DNA of 64,000 nucleotides, taken from NCBI RefSeq assembly GCF_001029505.1, contig NZ_LEKH01000001.1, forward strand, positions 1-64,000, in the 5' to 3' direction. Shown here one piece after another: positions 16,110 through 26,097 of the stretch. This stretch comes from Rubrobacter aplysinae (GTDB taxonomy: Bacteria; Actinomycetota; Rubrobacteria; Rubrobacterales; Rubrobacteraceae). The first letter of the stretch is position 1. Each line of letters starts with the position of its first letter. Position numbers and translations under genes: made by a program. The notes beneath the pieces were generated by a model. The model had not been told where the DNA came from and did not search any database. It saw only the letters and a program-made list of their open reading frames with translations.

Positions 16110-17617
16110 CGCTCCGCGCCGCCGCGCTCTTCGCGCCACCAGCGGCGGAAGGACTGCTCCGGGACGGGCGCGAGGTCGCGGGCCGAGGTCCAGCCGGCCA
16201 GTCTGCCCGGCAGGCTGTGTATGGCCCCGCTGCGGGCGAGCGGCCACTGCCCGACGAGCGCGGCCCGCTGGGAAGCCTCGTACAGCCTCGGGTCCGAGAA
16301 GGTCTTTGCGAGAGTCTGCATCGCGACGTTCTCCGGGTCGAGCTTCGCTTTTGCGCCTCCGTTGTCCTGCTTGTTTCGGACCACCTTGCCCCGGAGATGA
16401 ATCAACACTTCCGGGATGTTGATCTTGACCGGGCAGACCTCGTAGCACGCGCCGCACAACGACGAGGCGTAGGGCAACGAGTCCGCGCCGGGACTTGAGC
16501 CTATCCCGGCGAGCTGGGGGGTGAGGATCGCGCCGATCGGGCCGGGGTAGACGGAGTTGTAGGCGTGGCCGCCGACCCTATCGTAAACCGGGCAGGAGTT
16601 CAGGCACGCCGAGCACCGGATGCAGTTCAGCGACTGGCGTCCGATCTCGTCGGCCAGCACCTCCGTGCGCCCGTTGTCCAGCAGGACCAGATGAAACTCC
16701 CGTGGCCCGTCATCCTCCGAAACGCCGGTCCAGAACGAGGTGTAGGGGTTCATCCGCTCGGCGGTCGAGGAGCGGGGGAGAGTCTGCATGAAGACCTCGA
16801 AGTCCCGCCACTCGGGGATGATCTTCTCAATACCCATCACCGTCACCAGCGTGTCGGGCAGGGTGGTACACATCCGGCCGTTTCCCTCAGACTCCACCAC
16901 ACAGACGGTGCCGGTCTCGGCGACGGCGAAGTTCGCGCCGCTGACGCCGACCTTTGCCGAGAGAAACTTCCGGCGCAAATATATACGCGCCGCCTCGGCC
17001 AGGACTTCGGGCTCATCCGAGAGGTCACCCAGACCCAGCTCCCGCATGAAGAGCTCCCGGATCTCGGCCCGGTTCTTGTGGATGGCGGGCACAAGAATGT
17101 GTGACGAGCCCTCCCCAGCGAGCTGGATTATGAGCTCGGCGAGATCGGTCTCGGCGGCGTGGATACCCTCCTTTTCGAGATGCTCGTTCAGCTTGATCTC
17201 ATCAGTGGCGATGGACTTGACCTTTACGACCTCGCGGGTCCCTTCTTCTCCTATATTCTCCCGGGCTATCCCGGCGACTATGCCGTTCGCCTCTTCGGCG
17301 TCGCGCGCCCAGTGGACCGTGCCCCCGGCGCGCCTTACGGAGTCCTCCAGCTGCACCAGATACTCGTCCAGATGGCGCATCACCCGGGTCTTTATTGCGC
17401 TGCCGGCCTCGCGCAGCTCCTCCCAGTCCGGCATCTCCCCGGCGGCGGCCTCGCGCTTGTCGCGGATCGCCTGCGTCGCCTTGCCCAGGTTGCGCCTCAG
17501 CTGGTTGTCGGCAAGGGCGACCTTCGCCGTGACCTCGAAGGGTGGCGTGTCTCTTTTGTTACCTCCCGAGAAGGCGTCCGGGGCCGCCGTCGCGGCGTCT
17601 CGCTCGTTACGCGCCAT
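16106..17617 (-). CDS. lutB: LutB-type iron-sulfur LUD protein
   Basis: 503 residues. An N-terminal LUD domain (MGIEKIIPEW, NFAVAETGTVCVVESEGNGR) is followed by a bis-[4Fe-4S] ferredoxin segment, CIRCSACLNSCPVY and CGACYEVCPVKINIP, and a C-terminal LutB helix. It passes electrons from lactate oxidation towards the quinone pool with LutA and LutC. AAGGGAGG lies 6 bp before the ATG at 17617. It follows lutA by 25 bp and overlaps lutC. Confidence 0.92.
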   Translation of the reverse strand: MARNERDAATAAPDAFSGGNKRDTPPFEVTAKVALADNQLRRNLGKATQAIRDKREAAAGEMPDWEELREAGSAIKTRVMRHLDEYLVQLEDSVRRAGGTVHWARDAEEANGIVAGIARENIGEEGTREVVKVKSIATDEIKLNEHLEKEGIHAAETDLAELIIQLAGEGSSHILVPAIHKNRAEIRELFMRELGLGDLSDEPEVLAEAARIYLRRKFLSAKVGVSGANFAVAETGTVCVVESEGNGRMCTTLPDTLVTVMGIEKIIPEWRDFEVFMQTLPRSSTAERMNPYTSFWTGVSEDDGPREFHLVLLDNGRTEVLADEIGRQSLNCIRCSACLNSCPVYDRVGGHAYNSVYPGPIGAILTPQLAGIGSSPGADSLPYASSLCGACYEVCPVKINIPEVLIHLRGKVVRNKQDNGGAKAKLDPENVAMQTLAKTFSDPRLYEASQRAALVGQWPLARSGAIHSLPGRLAGWTSARDLAPVPEQSFRRWWREERGGAER

Positions 17618-17642
17618 CACAAACCTCCCTTCCAGCACTCAT

Positions 17643-18389
17643 CTAGCTCGACCCTCTCTCGCCGGAGCCGGCCGCCAGTATCTCGGCCAGGTGGACGGCC
17701 TCGACCCCCGACCGCCCCCGTGCCAGACCGCCGCCGATGTGCATCAGGCACGAGTTGTCTCCGGCGGTGACCACCTCGGCCTTCGTGCTCTTTATGTGCT
17801 GCATCTTGTCCGAGAGCATCGCCGTCGAGGTGTCGGCGTTCTTGACCGCGAAAGTGCCGCCAAAGCCGCAACACTCCTCCGCCTGTGGCAGATCCACCAG
17901 CTCGATGCCGCGCACGTTATCCAGGAGCCGCTTCGGCTTGCCGCCGACGCCGAGCATCCGAAGCGAGTGGCAGGTCGGATGGTAGGTGACCCGGTGCGGA
18001 TAGTACGCCCCGACATCCGTGACGCCCAGCCTGTCCACCAGAAACTCCGAGAGCTCGTATACCTTCGGCTGTAGCTCGGCAACGCGGAGGGCGAGGCCCC
18101 GGTCCCCCGCGAGCTCCGCCGCCCGCCCGTATAGCTCGCGCACCATCCCGACGCACGAGCCCGAAGGCGCGACAACCGCCTCGTAGCCGGAGAATACGTC
18201 CACGAAGCGTTTTACGAGTGGTATGGCCTCGCGCTGATAGCCGGTGTTGAAGTGCATCTGGCCGCAGCAGGTCTGCTCGAACGGGAAGTCCACCTCCACG
18301 CCGAGCCTCTCCAGCACCTCGACGGTTGCCCGCCCGGTCCCCGGGAACAGCGTGTCGTTGAAGCAGGTTATGAATAGCCCTACGCGCAA
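17643..18389 (-). CDS. lutA: LutA-type CCG-domain Fe-S oxidoreductase subunit
   Basis: 248 residues starting LRVGLFITCFNDTLFPGTGR, the textbook LutA N-terminus. Two CCG motifs are present, QTCCGQMHFNTGYQ and EECCGFGGTFAVKN, which bind a non-cubane [4Fe-4S]-type cluster. A longer frame begins at 18425, but GGAGAGG 7 bp before the TTG at 18389 and family alignment set the start. Probably co-transcribed after lctP despite a 179-bp gap that contains a hairpin. Confidence 0.9.
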   Translation of the reverse strand: MRVGLFITCFNDTLFPGTGRATVEVLERLGVEVDFPFEQTCCGQMHFNTGYQREAIPLVKRFVDVFSGYEAVVAPSGSCVGMVRELYGRAAELAGDRGLALRVAELQPKVYELSEFLVDRLGVTDVGAYYPHRVTYHPTCHSLRMLGVGGKPKRLLDNVRGIELVDLPQAEECCGFGGTFAVKNADTSTAMLSDKMQHIKSTKAEVVTAGDNSCLMHIGGGLARGRSGVEAVHLAEILAAGSGERGSS

Positions 18390-18508
18390 TCCCACCTCTC
18401 CTAACCGCATCCGGTCCAGGTACACAGCTTACACCGCGTGCCGGGGATCGCGCTGAAAGGTTTCACTGGTCTTACGGGAGCTTCTGGAAAAGCTCCTTGA
18501 ACGAGAAG

Positions 18509-18532
18509 GCGGGACCCCGTGAGGCCCCGCCG
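18509..18532 (-). terminator. GC-rich hairpin between lctP and lutA
   Basis: GGCGGGACC and GGCCCCGCC pair around a CCGTGA loop with one mismatch. It lies between lutA (upstream on another promoter if any) and the lctP stop codon. There is no T-run, so it could be an mRNA-processing or attenuation stem rather than an intrinsic terminator. Confidence 0.35.
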
Positions 18533-18567
18533 GCTGGTGGCAACGTGTTGGGAGGCTGTGAGCCGTG

Positions 18568-20379
18568 TTACACGGGAGTGCGCTGGTGCTGGGGCCTGCG
18601 GCGTTTGGCCGAGCGTCTGCCGACGACCGCCAGCGCCACCAGGATGCCGATAAGGACCAGCAGGCCTATCGTGCCCAGGTTGAAGCCGAGGCCGTAGATC
18701 CAGATAAACGTCAGCGAGCCTGCCAGGAGCAGGTAGTAGGTCATCGGCAGGATGGTCTTGCGGATCAGGGCTCCCTCGCGCCCCAGCAGGCCGACCGTGG
18801 CGGAGGCCGCGACGACGTTGTGGACCGTGATCATGTTCCCCGCCGCGCCCCCGACGGCCTGGGCCGCCACGACCACCGACTCTGTCACGCCGATGTTGCT
18901 CGCGGTGCCGAACTGGAACAGCGAGAAGGTGAGGTTGCTGACCGTGTTCGAGCCGGCCACGAAAGCGCCGAGCGCCCCGATAATCGGGGCGAAGAACGGC
19001 CAGGTCGAGCCGGCGAGGCTCGCCACACCCTCCGCCAGGGTAAGCGGCATGCTGGCGAGCCCGGAGGCGTTGAACTCCTCGCTGGAGTTGATGAACACCC
19101 GGACCATCGGGAGCGCCAAGAGCAGCGCGAAAGCCGCGCCGAAGACCTGACGCCCGGCGGTGCGCCAGGAGCGGGCGATCTGGGCCGGGCCCATGCCGTG
19201 TATCACGTAGGTTATGAGCACGGCGACCAGGAACATGAAGCCCGGCAGGTAGAAGATCGCGAGCGAGTCGTCCGAGATCTCGGTCCCGAATATGTTGTTC
19301 CACACCGGGGCTATGCCGGAGAGGTAGTTGCCGAGCGGGTTGCCCTCGGCGGTTACGGGTATGCGGGTTATGACCAGTAGGAGGGCCACGATCAGGTACG
19401 GCGACCACGCCCGCACCGTGCTCATGGTCGCATTGCCGCTGGTGAGGCTGTCCGGATCCACGTTGCCCATCCAGTCGTCTTCCCACTCGGAGCGCGGGCC
19501 GAAGTCCCAGGGCTCATCCGGCATGAGAAAGCCGCGCCGGGCGGCGAAGACCACGATAAACAGCCCGACGAGGCCGCCCAAGAGCGCCGGGAACTCCGGG
19601 CCGAGGGTGGCCGCGAAGAACAGGTACGGCACGGTCATCGAGAACGCCGCGAAAAGCGCGAACTTCCACACCCCGAGCCCCTCGCCGAAGCTTCTGTTCT
19701 GGCCGAAGAAGCCGGTCAGCATACAGGCCAGAATCAGCGGGATCAGGGACCCGGCCACCGCATGTAGCGTGGCTACCCGCACGGCTATGCCGTCCGCGTA
19801 TTGCGCCAGCTCCAGACCCCTCTCTGAGAGCAGCGTGTTGACCGGACCGGCGCCGCGTAGACCTTCGGTCACGCCTACTAATATCGGCGTGCCCGCCGCG
19901 CCGAAGCTGACGGGCGTACTCTGGATGATGAGGCCGCTCATCACCGCCGCCATCGCCGGGAAACCGAGCGCGAGCAGGAGTGGCGCCGCGACGGCCGCCG
20001 GGGTACCGAACCCGGCCGCGCCTTCGATGAACGCGCCGAACAGCCACGCGATGATGATCACCTGCACGCGCCGGTCGGCGCTGATGCTCGTAAATCCGGT
20101 GCGGATGGTATCCACCGCACCGCTCTCACTCAGAGTCGCCAAGAGCAAGAGCGCCCCGAACACGATGTACAGGATGGATAACGCAATCAATATCCCCTGC
20201 ACGGTAGAGGCCGCCACGCTCGCGAAGCTCATCCGCCACACCGCAAAGCCGATGATTACCACGACCACGTACCCGACCGGCATGGCCTTGATGGCGGGCC
20301 ATCGGAACCCCACCAGCAATACGCCAATCGTCAAAATGGGCGCCAGCGCCAGCAGGCTTAGTAACGCCAGATTCTCCAT
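18568..20379 (-). CDS. lctP: L-lactate permease family transporter
   Basis: 603 residues with about 14 membrane helices, matching the LctP/LldP family. Recognisable signatures are [20 protein letters not shown] early and [17 protein letters not shown] late. It should import lactate or glycolate with protons. AGGAGG lies 6 bp before the ATG at 20379; an upstream in-frame start at 20457 lacks a ribosome site. It lies on the same strand as lutABC, 179 bp downstream of lutA's start and divergent from glcDEF, so the whole locus serves 2-hydroxy-acid use. Confidence 0.9.
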   Translation of the reverse strand: MENLALLSLLALAPILTIGVLLVGFRWPAIKAMPVGYVVVVIIGFAVWRMSFASVAASTVQGILIALSILYIVFGALLLLATLSESGAVDTIRTGFTSISADRRVQVIIIAWLFGAFIEGAAGFGTPAAVAAPLLLALGFPAMAAVMSGLIIQSTPVSFGAAGTPILVGVTEGLRGAGPVNTLLSERGLELAQYADGIAVRVATLHAVAGSLIPLILACMLTGFFGQNRSFGEGLGVWKFALFAAFSMTVPYLFFAATLGPEFPALLGGLVGLFIVVFAARRGFLMPDEPWDFGPRSEWEDDWMGNVDPDSLTSGNATMSTVRAWSPYLIVALLLVITRIPVTAEGNPLGNYLSGIAPVWNNIFGTEISDDSLAIFYLPGFMFLVAVLITYVIHGMGPAQIARSWRTAGRQVFGAAFALLLALPMVRVFINSSEEFNASGLASMPLTLAEGVASLAGSTWPFFAPIIGALGAFVAGSNTVSNLTFSLFQFGTASNIGVTESVVVAAQAVGGAAGNMITVHNVVAASATVGLLGREGALIRKTILPMTYYLLLAGSLTFIWIYGLGFNLGTIGLLVLIGILVALAVVGRRSAKRRRPQHQRTPV

Positions 20380-20515
20380 CCACTCCTCCTGTTCCCCTCG
20401 TCGCAGCCCAAAGACCGCACGTTTCTCCTGATCCCCGCCACCCCGGACGCTATCCACCTATCAGGATTGCACCCGAGAAACTGTAGCACCATACTCGGAG
20501 TCTCGAAAGAATATA

Positions 20516-20530
20516 TTCCGTTCTGCGGAA
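20516..20530. promoter_or_regulatory. Inverted repeat in the lctP/glcD control region
   Basis: TTCCGTTCTGCGGAA is an inverted repeat with 5-bp arms and a 5-bp spacer, and it overlaps the palindrome GAATATATTC at 20509-20518. It lies in the 400-bp divergent gap, the natural place for an LldR/GlcC-like regulator to bind. No regulator gene is adjacent, so the binder is unknown. Confidence 0.4.
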
Positions 20531-20590
20531 AACAGCCGTTGTTGTAAGGTTGCGGGACCGATGGAGCCCCGCGCCCGGGGCGGAGTCCAT

Positions 20591-20630
20591 GACTCTTTAT
20601 GACCCTGTATGGCGCTGTATAGCCCTGCAT
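20591..20630 (+). repeat. Four imperfect 10-bp tandem repeats upstream of glcD
   Basis: The units gactctttat, gaccctgtat, ggcgctgtat and agccctgcat follow without gaps, a period of about one helical turn. They lie 150 bp upstream of the glcD start, between it and the divergent lctP. Confidence 0.6.
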
Positions 20631-20781
20631 GTCCCCGCGTGGTTCCGGTAAGCGCGGCGGCCACGGGCCTATGCGAGATATACGGGAAACATGATATAGA
20701 ATTTGTGGAGTTTCGGGGCCGCCCGGGGTGGCGGACCGGGGATGGCGGAGTCCGGGAAAGGCTGGCGACCAGGAGGAGCGC

Positions 20782-22233
20782 ATGCACACGGAGCGTATCG
20801 CGGCGGACATGGAGCGGATACTCGGGGCCCAGGGTGTGATCTCCGAGCACGAGCAGCTCCGCACCTACGAGTGTGACGGTCTGATGAACTACCGGGTCAT
20901 CCCGAGCCTCGTGGTGATGCCCGAGAGCGGCGGGCAGGTACAGGAGATACTCAAGCTGCTCTACGACGAGGGCATCCCCTGGGTGGCCCGGGGCTCCGGC
21001 ACCGGGCTCTCCGGCGGCGCGCTGCCCGTGGCCGAGGGCGTCCTGATAGTGCTCTCCCGCATGCGGCACATCCTCGAGGTGGACCTGGAGAATCAGCGCG
21101 TGGTCGTCGAGCCGGGCGTCATAAACCTCTGGGTAAGCCAAGAGGTCGCCGGAGACGGCTACTACTACGCCCCCGACCCGGCCAGCCAGATCGTCTCCTC
21201 CATCGGCGGCAACCTCGCGGAGAACTCCGGCGGCGTCCACTGCCTGAAGTACGGGTTTACCACCAACCACGTCATGGGGGCCGAGGTCGTGCTCGCCGAC
21301 GGGTCGGTGGTGAATCTCGGCGGCGGCAAGGCCCCGGACGCGCCGGGGCCGGACCTGCTCGGGGCGTTCGTCGGCTCCGAGGGGACGCTCGGAATAGCGA
21401 CCAGAATTACTCTCCGGGTGCTCACCAAGCCCGAGAGCGTGCGTACCCTGCTCGCCGCCTTCGACGGTACCGAGGACGCCGGTGGCGCGGTCTCGGGGAT
21501 CATCGGCGACGGGATAGTCCCGGCCGCCATAGAGATGATGGACGCCCTGTGCATCGAGGCCGTCGAGAAGGCGGTCCATCCGGGATTCCCCGACGCCGGG
21601 GCGGTGCTCATAGTGGAGCTGGATGGGCCTGAGGCGGAGGTGGAGAGCCAGTTCGAGCGCACGATGAAGATCTGCGAGGAGAACTCCGGCACCGTGCGGG
21701 TCGCCGAGGACGACGAGGAGCGGGCGCTTTTCTGGAAGGGCCGCAAGGCCGCGTTCGCCGCGATGGGCCGCATCTCGAACGACTACTACGTGCAGGATGG
21801 CGTCGTGCCCCGTACCGAGCTTCCGGCGACGCTGCACGAGATCTCCGAGCTCGGCAAGCAGTACGGGATGCGGGTGGCGAACGTCTTCCACGCCGGCGAC
21901 GGGAATCTGCACCCGCTCGTCCTGTACGACAACGAGGTCGAGGGCGAGGCGGAGCGTGCCGAGGACCTCGCGGGTGAGATCGTGTTCGCCTGTCTGCGGC
22001 ACGGCGGCTCCCTTACCGGCGAGCACGGAATCGGCCAGGACAAGAAGAAGTACATGCCAAAGATGTTCACCACCGAGGACATGGACACCATGCAGCTACT
22101 TCGCTGCGCCTTCGACCCGCACGGCCTGTGTAACCCCGGAAAGGTCTTCCCGACCCCGCGGCTGTGCGGCGAACGGCCGGGACCTTTCCAGATGCACGAG
22201 GTCCAGAAGGCCGGGATGGCGGAGAACTTCTAA
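20782..22233 (+). CDS. glcD: FAD-linked glycolate/lactate oxidase subunit GlcD
   Basis: 483 residues. The N-terminal PCMH FAD domain carries GSGTGLSGGALP and SSIGGNLAENSGG, and the C-terminal FAD-oxidase domain ends HGGSLTGEHGIGQDKKKYM with the catalytic His region. This is the GlcD/LldD-2 type of D-2-hydroxy-acid dehydrogenase. AGGAGG precedes the ATG at 20782 by 5 bp. Its TAA overlaps the glcE ATG (TAATG), so GlcDEF are translationally coupled. Confidence 0.93.
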   Translation: MHTERIAADMERILGAQGVISEHEQLRTYECDGLMNYRVIPSLVVMPESGGQVQEILKLLYDEGIPWVARGSGTGLSGGALPVAEGVLIVLSRMRHILEVDLENQRVVVEPGVINLWVSQEVAGDGYYYAPDPASQIVSSIGGNLAENSGGVHCLKYGFTTNHVMGAEVVLADGSVVNLGGGKAPDAPGPDLLGAFVGSEGTLGIATRITLRVLTKPESVRTLLAAFDGTEDAGGAVSGIIGDGIVPAAIEMMDALCIEAVEKAVHPGFPDAGAVLIVELDGPEAEVESQFERTMKICEENSGTVRVAEDDEERALFWKGRKAAFAAMGRISNDYYVQDGVVPRTELPATLHEISELGKQYGMRVANVFHAGDGNLHPLVLYDNEVEGEAERAEDLAGEIVFACLRHGGSLTGEHGIGQDKKKYMPKMFTTEDMDTMQLLRCAFDPHGLCNPGKVFPTPRLCGERPGPFQMHEVQKAGMAENF

Positions 22234-23522
22234 TGGCCGCCACCGAGACGAAGGTACCGGTAGACGAGCTTCAAGAGATAGTCGGGGCGGCGAACGTTCG
22301 TGAGGCGTCCGGCGGCGACGCAATAGACGGCGTCGCACCCTCGCACGTCGTGGAGCCCGGCACCACCGAGGAGGTTTCCGGCGTGCTCGCGCTCGCCAAC
22401 GAGCGGGGTTTGGGGGTAGCTCCCCGGGGAGCCGGGACGAAGCTCTCGCTGGGCAATGTGCCTTCCAGGCTCGATCTCATCGTTAGCCTCTCGCGGATGG
22501 ACGAGGTGGTAGAGCACGTGCCCGGGGACCAGATCATCCGCGTCCAGGCCGGGCTGCCGCTTTCCGAGCTCCTGGACCGGATAAAGGGCTCCGACCAGAT
22601 ACTGGCCCTCGACCCGCCCGAGCGCAAGCTAGGGGCGACGATGGGCGGCCTCGTGGCGGCGAACTCCAGCGGCCCGCGCCGGCTGCGCTACGGTACCGTG
22701 CGGGACCTCATCATCGGGATAACCATCGTGCTCGCCGACGGCACCATCGCAAAGGCCGGTGGCAAGGTCGTGAAGAACGTCGCCGGCTACGATCTCTCCA
22801 AGCTCTTTACAGGCTCATCCGGGGCGCTGGGCGTCATTACAGAGACCAACTTCCGCCTCCATCCGCTGCCCGAGGCGGCGCGTACCATCGCCGTGGACCT
22901 CGACGATGCGTCCAGGGCGGGTGAGGCATCCCAGGAGATAATGAAGTCCAGCGTCGAGCCCAGCTCTTGCGAGCTGCACTGGCGTAGCGGGCGCGGGACA
23001 CTCTCGGTTCTTATCGAGGGCATAGACCCCGGCGTGGAGGCGCAGTCGGAGACGATCACGCAGATACTCCAGGGCTTCGGTGAGACCCGCTCACTCTCCG
23101 ATGAGGAGGCCGACTCTCTCGGGCCGGAGGAGCCGCCGCGTACCGGCGACGACGAGGTGGCCCTGAAGATAAGCGCGTTCCCGGCCGGCCTGACCCACGT
23201 CTTACAAACCGTCGAGCGGGCCGCAGACGGCTCCGGTCTGGAGTGCCGCATAGTCGCCAGTGCGGCCAGCGGCGTGGCCCAGGTCGGGCTCTCCGGCGGC
23301 GGCGAAGAGGCTCAGGCTAGCGCCATACAGGAGGTCCGGGACCACGTAGTCGGCGAGTATGCGGGCGGTAGCGTGACCGTGTGGCGGGCCCCGGCCGGCG
23401 TCAAGCGCCGCGTGGAGACCTGGGGGCCTGCGGGAGACAAGGAAGTCTTGATAAGGCGCGTAAAAGAGCGTTTCGACCCCCGGGCCACGATGAGCCCGGG
23501 CAGGTTTATAGGGGGTATGTAG
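22233..23522 (+). CDS. glcE: FAD-binding glycolate oxidase subunit GlcE
   Basis: 429 residues with a GlcE-type FAD domain: GVAPRGAGTKLSLGNVP, LGATMGGLVAANSSGP, and GKVVKNVAGYDLSKLFTGS. It lacks the large C-terminal oxidase cap of GlcD. The start overlaps the glcD stop, and its TAG overlaps the glcF GTG. The complex oxidises glycolate (or D-lactate) and passes electrons to quinone through GlcF. The C-terminus ends PRATMSPGRFIGGM as the family does. Confidence 0.92.
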   Translation: MAATETKVPVDELQEIVGAANVREASGGDAIDGVAPSHVVEPGTTEEVSGVLALANERGLGVAPRGAGTKLSLGNVPSRLDLIVSLSRMDEVVEHVPGDQIIRVQAGLPLSELLDRIKGSDQILALDPPERKLGATMGGLVAANSSGPRRLRYGTVRDLIIGITIVLADGTIAKAGGKVVKNVAGYDLSKLFTGSSGALGVITETNFRLHPLPEAARTIAVDLDDASRAGEASQEIMKSSVEPSSCELHWRSGRGTLSVLIEGIDPGVEAQSETITQILQGFGETRSLSDEEADSLGPEEPPRTGDDEVALKISAFPAGLTHVLQTVERAADGSGLECRIVASAASGVAQVGLSGGGEEAQASAIQEVRDHVVGEYAGGSVTVWRAPAGVKRRVETWGPAGDKEVLIRRVKERFDPRATMSPGRFIGGM

Positions 23523-25036
23523 TGACGGACAGGCCACAGAACTCTGGACGCGAAGGTAACAACGGCGAGAACAGCAGCAACGGTAACAACCGCCAGGACA
23601 TGCCGAAGGATACCGCGATGGTGAGCTCCATCGGCGCCGAGAGGACCCAGGACCTCGGCCAGGACGTCGGCGAGGCGAGCAAGCTCGCCGAGGAGGCCAC
23701 CGTCGGGGCGGGGCGCCGCGAGACGGGCAAGGTCAGCTTCCCGGCCTTCGACGCCCATCACCCGCCGGACAAGGGCATCATAGACGACTGCGTCCACTGC
23801 GGATTCTGCCTGCCGACCTGCCCGACTTACGTCCTTTTCGGGGAGGAGATGGACTCTCCCCGAGGCCGCATCTACCTGATGAACAAGGGCCGCGACGAGG
23901 AGCCGATGAACGACCAGATGGTCCGGCACTTCGACCTGTGCCTCGGCTGCATGGCGTGTGTGACGGCGTGCCCGTCGGGCGTGCAGTACGACAAGCTCAT
24001 AGAGGCGACCCGCTCGCAGGTCGAGCGCCGTTACGAGCGCAGCGTGCCGGACAAGGCTTTCCGGGAGATGATCTTCCAGCTCTTCCCGTATCCGAAGCGC
24101 CTCCGCGCAGCCGCTGCGCCGCTCAAGCTGTACCAGCGCCTCGGCGTCGGCACGAAGCTCAAAAAAGCCGGCGTGATGGACAAGCTCCCGGCCCGCCTCC
24201 GGGCGATGGAGGCCCTGATGCCCGAGCTCGGCAAGGAGGAGAGGACGCCAGAGCTTACGAGCCCCGTCGGGGAGCGCCGCCGGAGGGTCGGCATCCTGAC
24301 CGGCTGCGTGCAGCGCACCTTCTTCTCCCAGGTCAACACCGCCACCGCGCGGGTGCTCGCCGCCGAGGGCTGCGAGGTAGTAGCCCCGAAGGAGCAGGGC
24401 TGCTGCGGCGCGCTCTCCACCCACGCCGGGCGCGAGGAGGAGTCCATCGCGTTCGCCAAGAAGACTATAGACACCTTCGAGCCCTACGAGCTGGACAACT
24501 ACGTCATAAACGCCGCCGGCTGCGGCTCCACGATGAAGGAGTACGGTCACATCCTGCGCGACGACCCCGAGTACGCCGAGCGGGCCGCCGCGTTCAGCGC
24601 CAAGGTGCGCGACGTGTCGGAGTTCCTGCAGGAGATCGGCACCGTCGCCGAGCGCCACGAGCTGGACGTCGCCGCCGCCTACCACGACGCTTGCCACCTC
24701 TCGCACGCGCAGGGCATCAAGAAGCAGCCCCGCAACACGCTCAAGGGCATCCCCGGGGTCGAGCTGCGCGAGATCCGGGAGGCCGAGATCTGCTGCGGCT
24801 CCGCCGGAATCTACAACATGGTCGAGCCCGAGCCCGCCGCCGAGCTCGGCAAGCGCAAGGCCGAGAACGTCCTCAAGACCGGCGCGGAGATGCTCATAAC
24901 CTCCAACCCCGGCTGCATGCTCCAGATCCAATCTACCCTGAAGAAGATGGGCCACGACATGCCCATGGCCCACCCGATGGAGGTCCTCGACGCCTCCATC
25001 CGCGGCGAGCCGATAGAGAGCGTGGTCGGGCGCTAA
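23522..25036 (+). CDS. glcF: Fe-S subunit of glycolate oxidase, GlcF
   Basis: 504 residues from the overlapping GTG. After ~85 low-complexity, Asn/Gly/Glu-rich residues not seen in typical GlcF come the ferredoxin motifs CVHCGFCLPTCPTY and CLGCMACVTACPSG, then two CCG domains with QGCCGALSTHAG and EICCGSAG. The long N-terminal tail is an oddity and accounts for the length over the usual ~410-430 residues. A long antisense frame of 553 codons here is a composition artefact. Confidence 0.92.
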   Translation: MTDRPQNSGREGNNGENSSNGNNRQDMPKDTAMVSSIGAERTQDLGQDVGEASKLAEEATVGAGRRETGKVSFPAFDAHHPPDKGIIDDCVHCGFCLPTCPTYVLFGEEMDSPRGRIYLMNKGRDEEPMNDQMVRHFDLCLGCMACVTACPSGVQYDKLIEATRSQVERRYERSVPDKAFREMIFQLFPYPKRLRAAAAPLKLYQRLGVGTKLKKAGVMDKLPARLRAMEALMPELGKEERTPELTSPVGERRRRVGILTGCVQRTFFSQVNTATARVLAAEGCEVVAPKEQGCCGALSTHAGREEESIAFAKKTIDTFEPYELDNYVINAAGCGSTMKEYGHILRDDPEYAERAAAFSAKVRDVSEFLQEIGTVAERHELDVAAAYHDACHLSHAQGIKKQPRNTLKGIPGVELREIREAEICCGSAGIYNMVEPEPAAELGKRKAENVLKTGAEMLITSNPGCMLQIQSTLKKMGHDMPMAHPMEVLDASIRGEPIESVVGR

Positions 25037-25104
25037 ACTAATCTTTGGAAACCGGGTCGCCAGAAAAAGGCGTAAGTGAGCGCCCTTATTCGTGAGGGAC
25101 GGCG

Positions 25105-25980
25105 TTGTCTAAGGGATCAATATATCGTAGTCCGGGGGGCGAGGCAGAGCTCATGGCGACCTACGATGAAGCGCTGTCTCGTCTAGGCTTTCAGTATGAG
25201 AGTCGAGTCGTAGACACCCACTTCGGCGAGACTCACGTCTTGGCCATTGGACTCGAAGACGCCCCTCCGCTAGTGGTGCTACACGGCGGCAATTTTCTGA
25301 ACCCGCTGTGCCTTTCATGGTTCGCGCCTCTGGCGGAGTCGTATCGTCTCTACTCGCCGGACCTCATCGGACAGCCGGGTAAGAGTGCCCAGGTTCGCCC
25401 CCCCGCGCATAGCGACGGCCATGCTCAGTGGTCGTTGGATCTCCTGGATGCTCTGGACCTGAAGAGAGTCCCGTTCGTCGGCATCTCCTACGGAGGGGGG
25501 ATTGCTCTGCGGGTGGCAGGCTACGCTCCCGAAAGAGTGTCGCACGCAGCTTTGGTCTCACCGGCGGGGCTAGCCTCCGGTTCGACATGGGGAATGGTAC
25601 GTGAGGTCGTGGGGCCGATGTTGCTTTATATGAGCTCTCCGAATTGCGAACGATTGCTCCGCGCCGCCAAGCCTATCCTAACCGAGTTGGAAGAGCCTTA
25701 CGTACGCCAACTCGGAGCGATCTACCGCAATGTCAAGCTGGATACGCAGCTCCCCAGAATGGCTACCCAAGAGGAACTGACGGACTTCGGTGCGCCGACG
25801 TTAATCTTCGTATCCGAAGAAGATGTCTTCTTTCCGGGAGAGGTGGTTGCGGAGCGGGCAAAAGAGATAGTGCCTAATCTGGTTGCCATCGAAGCCTTGG
25901 AAGGAGAGCGGCATGTCCCTTCAAGACAGTCTTTCGCTTACATAAACTCAAAAATAGTGGACTTCCTGCGAAATAACTAG
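25105..25980 (+). CDS. Alpha/beta hydrolase
   Basis: 291 residues. The fold's oxyanion loop HGGNFLNPL, nucleophile elbow GISYGGG (Ser), acid EEDVFFPG and late His ERHVPSR are all present, so it should be a working serine hydrolase. The substrate is unknown; the size suits esterases or lactonases. The TTG start at 25105 is preceded by GAGGGA. Its GC content is lower than that of glcF next to it, and a 68-bp gap separates them, so it is probably a separate unit. Confidence 0.8.
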   Translation: MSKGSIYRSPGGEAELMATYDEALSRLGFQYESRVVDTHFGETHVLAIGLEDAPPLVVLHGGNFLNPLCLSWFAPLAESYRLYSPDLIGQPGKSAQVRPPAHSDGHAQWSLDLLDALDLKRVPFVGISYGGGIALRVAGYAPERVSHAALVSPAGLASGSTWGMVREVVGPMLLYMSSPNCERLLRAAKPILTELEEPYVRQLGAIYRNVKLDTQLPRMATQEELTDFGAPTLIFVSEEDVFFPGEVVAERAKEIVPNLVAIEALEGERHVPSRQSFAYINSKIVDFLRNN

Positions 25981-26097
25981 CAAACTATTCTTTCGTAGCT
26001 GCCTACCATAGGCACTCTCCGTAGCCGGAATTGGCACCATTCCAATCTCTCGCAAACTATTTACGCACAGGTTAAGCAGGTGAAGAAAAGACTATCT

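Noticed and set aside
20461-22026. 521-codon minus-strand frame opposite glcD
   Set aside because: Shadow of glcD in high-GC DNA; no ribosome site and no domain.
23312-24973. 553-codon open frame on the minus strand opposite glcF
   Set aside because: Codon composition mirrors glcF, the product is a low-complexity Leu/Gly/Arg/His sequence with no family, and glcF is certain.
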